NCBI GenBank assembly: GCA_032622095.1
Contig: CP136062.1
Location: 1,176,001 to 1,240,000 of the forward strand
Direction of reading: 5' to 3'
Source: Siphonodentalium dalli
Taxonomy: Eukaryota; Mollusca; Scaphopoda; Gadilida; Siphonodentaliidae
DNA length: 64,000 nt
The position numbers and the translations under genes were made by a program. Of the stretch, positions 59,950-64,000 are shown in pieces. Position 1 is the stretch's first letter; each line of letters begins with the position of its first letter. The notes below the pieces were generated by a model. It made no database searches and was not told where the DNA came from. It saw only the letters and a list, made by a program, of their open reading frames with translations.

Positions 59950-60288
59950 CGTATTCCCTGATCGCTTCTCGGCCTTTTGGCTAAGATCAAAGTGTAGTAT
60001 CTGTTCCGCGCTGGCCGTTAGCAGGTCGCTATGCTTTGATCGAACCCTTACGGTGTGATACGTCCCCCAAAGGTTGTTTTTCCCACCCGAAGGGACTTCC
60101 ACTGTTTGGGTTCGCAGCCTGTGGCCGACAAGCGGACCTGACTGACTGACCGACTGTCCGCTGCAATGCGGGGACTGACCCCGAGGGGCATTTTGACCAT
60201 GCTCGAAAGGGTGTGTACCTCTGACGGGGTGCTCAGCCGAGTAGACTGGTCCGTAAAAGCTCCGGGTTACTTTAAAAAAAAAAAAAAA
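59950..60288 (+). mobile_element. U2 snRNA-headed repeat unit 4
   Basis: Head at 59961. Shares with unit 5 the variants 'CCCCCAAAGGT', 'CCTGTGGCCGAC', 'GACTGTCCGCTGCAATGCGG' and 'GGGGCATTTTGACC', so units 4 and 5 are closest relatives. Confidence 0.8.
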
Positions 60289-60573
60289 CGTATTCCCTGA
60301 TCGCTTCTCGGCCTTTTGGCTAAGATCAAAGTGTAGTATCTGTTCCGCGCTGGCCGCGACCAGGGTCGCTATGCTTTGATCGAGCCCTTATGGTGTGATA
60401 CGTCCCCCAAAGGTGGTTTTTCCCACCCGAAGGGACTTCCACTGTTTGCGTTCGCAGCCTGTGGCCGACAAGCGGACCTGACTGACTGACCGACTGTCCG
60501 CTGCAATGCGGGACTGACCCCGAGGGGCATTTTGACCATGCTCGTAAGGGTGTGTACATCTTTCTTTATACTT
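60289..60573 (+). mobile_element. U2 snRNA-headed repeat unit 5, truncated
   Basis: Head at 60300. It matches the other units until 'GTAAGGGTGTGTAC' near 60556, where the sequence leaves the family just before the foldback MITE at 60574. The A-tail and right flank are missing. Confidence 0.78.
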
Positions 60574-60798
60574 CCTGTCACTAATTCGCGGACATATTGG
60601 ATCCACCAGGTCCGGTTCCATGGTTTCATAGATTCATCCAGCACCGGTTCCGTGGTTTTAGTGCTACATGTCAAATTTTGGAGCAGCATTTCCATATATG
60701 GAGCTTTTGAATTATACATTACTTCCATATATGGAAAGCTAAGTAAAACCACGGAACCGGACCTGGTGGATCCAATATGGCCGCGAGTTAGTGACAGG
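60574..60798. mobile_element. 225-bp foldback MITE
   Basis: Terminal inverted repeats of ~55 bp: 'CCTGTCACTAATTCGCGG' at the left and 'CCGCGAGTTAGTGACAGG' at the right, continuing through 'ATTGGATCCACCAGGTCCGG'. Inside lies a second palindrome around TTCCATATATGGA. No target duplication was recognised. Confidence 0.82.
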
Positions 60799-61530
60799 AC
60801 ATATTGTTGTGTGTGTTCGGGGGAGGGTTTATGTGGTCATGCATGCCCACGTTCAAATGAGAAGGCATTGTGACCGTACATATATGATAAGTCTTGTACC
60901 AGCCAGACGATACGATAGCTGTATATCCGATCATATGAATAGGTTTCATTGTACTCGAGTGGAATTATATAATATTGGAATTATTATTCCAAGAATAAAT
61001 TTGCAATAATTTAATAATAATGAAATTTTGTATTTCCAAGGCTGTCCAACACTTTATATAAGAGACACATCCCAGGATGATAACATACGAATTGTAATAG
61101 CAGATGACTATTAGGGGGAATATACAATAACAATAATAATTCTGAGCTCAGGTGACAACTGCAGCCGAAAACGCCTCACGAACTCAGCCACTGCATTTTT
61201 ACCATATTAAAGGATGATCACAGTATATTTTAGCGCAACCAGATAGACACTTTCGATTCGTATAATTTTGAACAAGTTAGGAGAGACTAGCAGCAGCAGC
61301 AACAACAACCTATACCATTTTATACCATAATTGCCTGTTCTATTGTGTGTATAACACCCATTTTGTAAACTTCATCTTTACACCCAACTGTGGGTAAACA
61401 GCTTCCTACTGTGGGTATAAATTTCTACTGTGGGTGTAAATTTTCAAACGTAATTGCATGTGTTAAACGTTTATACCCATAGTAGAACTACATCGTAGTT
61501 AGCAAAATAGTTCCTATGTCACATCCCAGT
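60799..61530. other. intergenic, short motif repeats
   Basis: Between 61350 and 61490 the word 'TACTGTGGGTATAAA' and variants occur several times in both orientations. Nothing gene-like recognised. Confidence 0.45.
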
Positions 61531-61850
61531 AAACATGCCAGCTTGTGGCCGGTACCGGCCACATGCCGGTTGCCGAGCCGGCCTGTGCCGGCTGCCAGCG
61601 CCATGACATTTTGCACGCTGGTCCGGTGTCGGCCCGGCACGGCAAATGCTGGCAGCAGAAATAAAGGGGTTATGGCTAAATTCATTGAATTGCAGTTTTG
61701 CTCTTGTTTGTAGTGCCCAATATTCTGTCAAATATGCATAATTAGAAATCAAATCGAGTGACAGGCAACATGATAATGGCAAACAGCACCGGCCAGTACG
61801 GGCATGCCAGTGCTGGCCTTTACTGGCAACCGGCAACATGCCGGACCATA
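61531..61850. repeat. GC-rich element with partly inverted ends
   Basis: Dense GCCGG/CCGGC words at both ends ('ACATGCCGGTTGCC' left, 'GGCAACCGGCAACATGCCGG' right) around an AT-richer middle. The right end word 'GGCATGCCAGTGCTGGCC' resembles the unit of the adjacent 24-bp minisatellite. Possibly a MITE. Confidence 0.45.
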
Positions 61851-61972
61851 TCAAAGCATATATATATATATATATAATTCCAATTAATATTATAGCCCTA
61901 TAGTTAATTCTAAAATATAGTGCAAATCAGATGGCACAAATTAATTTTATAGCGAAATCAGCAAGAATCGGC

Positions 61973-62250
61973 TCGTGTTGGCATGCCAGCATCGGCCCAT
62001 ATTGGTATGCCAGCATCGGCCCATATTGGCATGCCAGCATCCGCCCATATTGGCATGCCAGCATCGGCCCATATTGGCATGCCAGCATCGGCCCATATTG
62101 GCATGCCAGCATCGGCCCATATTGGCATGCCAGCATCGGCCCATATTGGCATGCCAGCATCGGCCAATATTGACATGCGAGCATTAGCTGGTATTGGCAT
62201 GCTAACATCGGCTGGTGTTGGAATGCCAGCATCAGCTAGAATTGGCACGC
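61973..62250. repeat. 24-bp minisatellite, ~11 units, open in all six frames
   Basis: The unit is GGCATGCCAGC followed by ATCGGCCCATATT. The period equals eight codons and the unit has no stop in any frame, so 65-114 codon frames cross it in all three frames on both strands. None has other support. The last three units are diverged. Confidence 0.93.
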
Positions 62251-62255
62251 CACCA

Positions 62256-62370
62256 TTTAAAGACGAGGCTTCAAATCTGAAAGGTTTAAAGACTTTAAAT
62301 CCGAAAGATTTAAAGATGATGCTTTAAATCCGAAAGATTTAAAGATGAGGCTTTCAATCTAAAAGATTAG
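62256..62370. repeat. ~30-bp tandem repeat, 3-4 units
   Basis: 'TTTAAAGATGAGGCTTTAAA' followed by TCCGAAAGAT, repeated with variation directly after the 24-bp minisatellite. Confidence 0.75.
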
Positions 62371-62449
62371 CTTTCTGAAATATTGTCAAAGCCAATAAAC
62401 ACGTGAAATAGGACATCTCCTGTGATGCGCATACAATTGAATTGTTAAA

Positions 62450-63190
62450 AAAACAGCAATAAGCAGCCGTAAGTTGAGGATGGGCATTTCAACGACAAAA
62501 CAATTTTCGTGTGTGCAAGACAGCAAAAAATTACAATCAAAAGGCTGTAACTCTGGTTAAAATATCTGCGCGGGCCTAGTTTGTGAACTAATTTCAGATA
62601 TTCCTCTTCTGAAATCAAATACGAAAAATCTTTCAAATCCGTTGATAATTGTTAGAAATACCCCCCAGACAACTTTTTGGCACAGTTGTACATGTATGGA
62701 CAGACAGATGGACGGAACCCATTTATATATACCGATCCCGATAACAATGAAGCTAAATACGATAGAAAACCAGGATCAAGTTGTCGCAAAGTTAAGGATG
62801 GCAATTTCAATGCCACAAAATTGACAATCAAAGAACCGTAACTCTGGTTAAAATCTCCAGTCGGGCCTAGTTTGCAAACTCATTTAATATATTCTCCCTG
62901 TGGACTCGTGTAACAAAAATCTTTGAAATTGGTTGTCATTTGTTTGAAATAATCCACAGGCAAGGTTTCTAGACAGAACCCATTTCATCAAGAGGGAAAA
63001 AAGAAACCAGCAATATGCAGTCACAAAAGTTGAGGATGGGCATTTTAATGCTAAAAAGACAAAGGGCTATTACTCTTTTGAAAATGTCAAGCCAACTGTT
63101 AACTCATGTACTAAAAATCTTTGATTTCCATTGATAATTGTTTGAAATGACCCTCGGACAACTATTCGGGACAGACAGACTTTCCTAAAT
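62450..63190. repeat. three diverged copies of a dispersed repeat
   Basis: Blocks near 62450-62720, 62770-62980 and 63005-63185 share 'AGCAGT.A.AAGTTGAGGATG', 'GTAACTCTGGTTAAAAT', 'CGGGCCTAGTTTG.AAACT', 'AAAAATCTTTGAAAT' and 'GGACAGACAGAC' in order. The family resembles repeats common in bivalve and gastropod genomes (inference). Confidence 0.65.
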
Positions 63191-64000
63191 CGCCCAACCC
63201 CCCTTCCCCTGAAAAAAATTCAAGTGGGAGATAACAATGCTGGGGCACTGGCAATAATCTGACTTATCGCTTACCAGCAATCAGTGGGTCTTAATTGATA
63301 ACCAAACTGAGACAATACCTGCCCATTGCCTCTGTCATCTATGCACATCACGCCAGGCATGAAAATAGTAAATGCATATAAATTAATTAAATTAAACATG
63401 AGGCGATGTTGTTTTCATATGAGTAGATAAGATATAATTGATTAAATTCCATGTGAAAGGAGGATACAAGTGGATCTGAATGAAGGGCTTTGAAAGACAG
63501 AGATGAATGTATAACTAACATATTTATTAAATTAAAGATTAAGCAACATTAATGAACAATGAAACATTAGCAAGGTATTAATACTCTGCATTGTAACTTA
63601 AAACTTCAGGAATAGAAAAACTAGAACAGTATGTATGCATGGCTTTAAAATTAATCAACCAGAAGTGGAACAATATATTATTGTTGAAAAATAATAGGAA
63701 CTTTCCAGAATTCATGAAATAATAAACTCAAAAAGCTGTATGACATCTTCAAAAGAAACATATAAAAAATTGCTTCAATGGATAACAAATGTTGAAATCC
63801 TAGAAATTTGAGGTTTAATCTGCGAGGACAGTTTTGATAAGGCTCACTTTGTGTTGTACTGAGGTTCATAAGTAAATAGTATAAGATCTTTGAAATATTA
63901 GGTCTCTAATTTCACAAAGGTACCATAATAAACCTCTGCCACTCATACATGCTATTATAATATGGAAGTGAGAAGTTCAAGTCATTGGATCTAAACCTTG
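63191..64000. other. intergenic, nothing recognised
   Basis: AT-rich, no domain or repeat recognised. The 63-codon minus frame at 63678-63869 has no motif. Confidence 0.45.

Noticed and set aside
58918-60345. Five functional U2 snRNA genes
   Set aside because: Only the first ~45 nt and a short later block match U2. Stem-loops III/IV and a proper Sm site are absent and units end in A-rich tails.

Overview
This is a eukaryotic, repeat-dominated window from an invertebrate genome. It is AT-rich, protein-coding signal is sparse, genes have introns with GT/AG borders, and nearly every structured feature is a transposon, satellite or foldback. Words such as GGGGAATAACTCTATC, TACATGTA and TACCGGTA, and the 'TAACTCTGGTTAAAAT...CGGGCCTAG' repeats near the right end, resemble dispersed repeats of molluscan genomes. 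I therefore favour a mollusc or another lophotrochozoan, as inference only; a non-vertebrate deuterostome is not excluded.

Layout. 1-498 is the 3' part of a beta-1,3-galactosyltransferase-like gene. A second, nearly full-length copy lies at 56.6-57.7 kb and carries a one-base frameshift. 1-17 kb is intergenic, with several non-autonomous DNA transposons recognisable by inverted ends and target duplications (a TTAA family and two hAT-like elements), foldbacks, a diverged direct repeat and a 20-bp minisatellite. 17.0-19.3 kb is a 59-60 bp minisatellite. 19.4-52.1 kb is one nested structure. A minus-strand THAP/P-element-type transposase gene (THAP exons at 50-52 kb, catalytic core at 19.4-21.4 kb) was split by a 5'-truncated LINE (21438 to 49732). 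The LINE is flanked by a 13-bp target duplication whose two copies now lie 28 kb apart, because a macrosatellite of three units (9.64, 9.65 and 7.63 kb) grew inside the LINE 3' end. Each macrosatellite unit holds a 159-bp sub-satellite and a long inverted repeat.

52.8-56.2 kb is a decayed Ty3/gypsy-type element on the minus strand, with a SCAN-like gag, a protease and an integrase directly after the protease. That is the Gmr1-type domain order. 58.9-60.6 kb is a tandem array of five ~344-bp units headed by the 5' end of U2 snRNA, each preceded by the same short sequence, most simply explained as a U2-headed SINE multiplied at its target duplication. The array is cut by a 225-bp foldback MITE. 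The right end (61.5-63.2 kb) has a GC-rich element, a 24-bp minisatellite open in all six frames, and diverged repeats.

The only protein genes with recognisable function are the two galactosyltransferase copies. The THAP transposase, LINE and gypsy element are broken. No operons, CRISPR arrays or tRNA genes were recognised. The most distinctive signals are the U2-headed array, the split LINE target duplication and the three-unit macrosatellite with evidence of unequal exchange.
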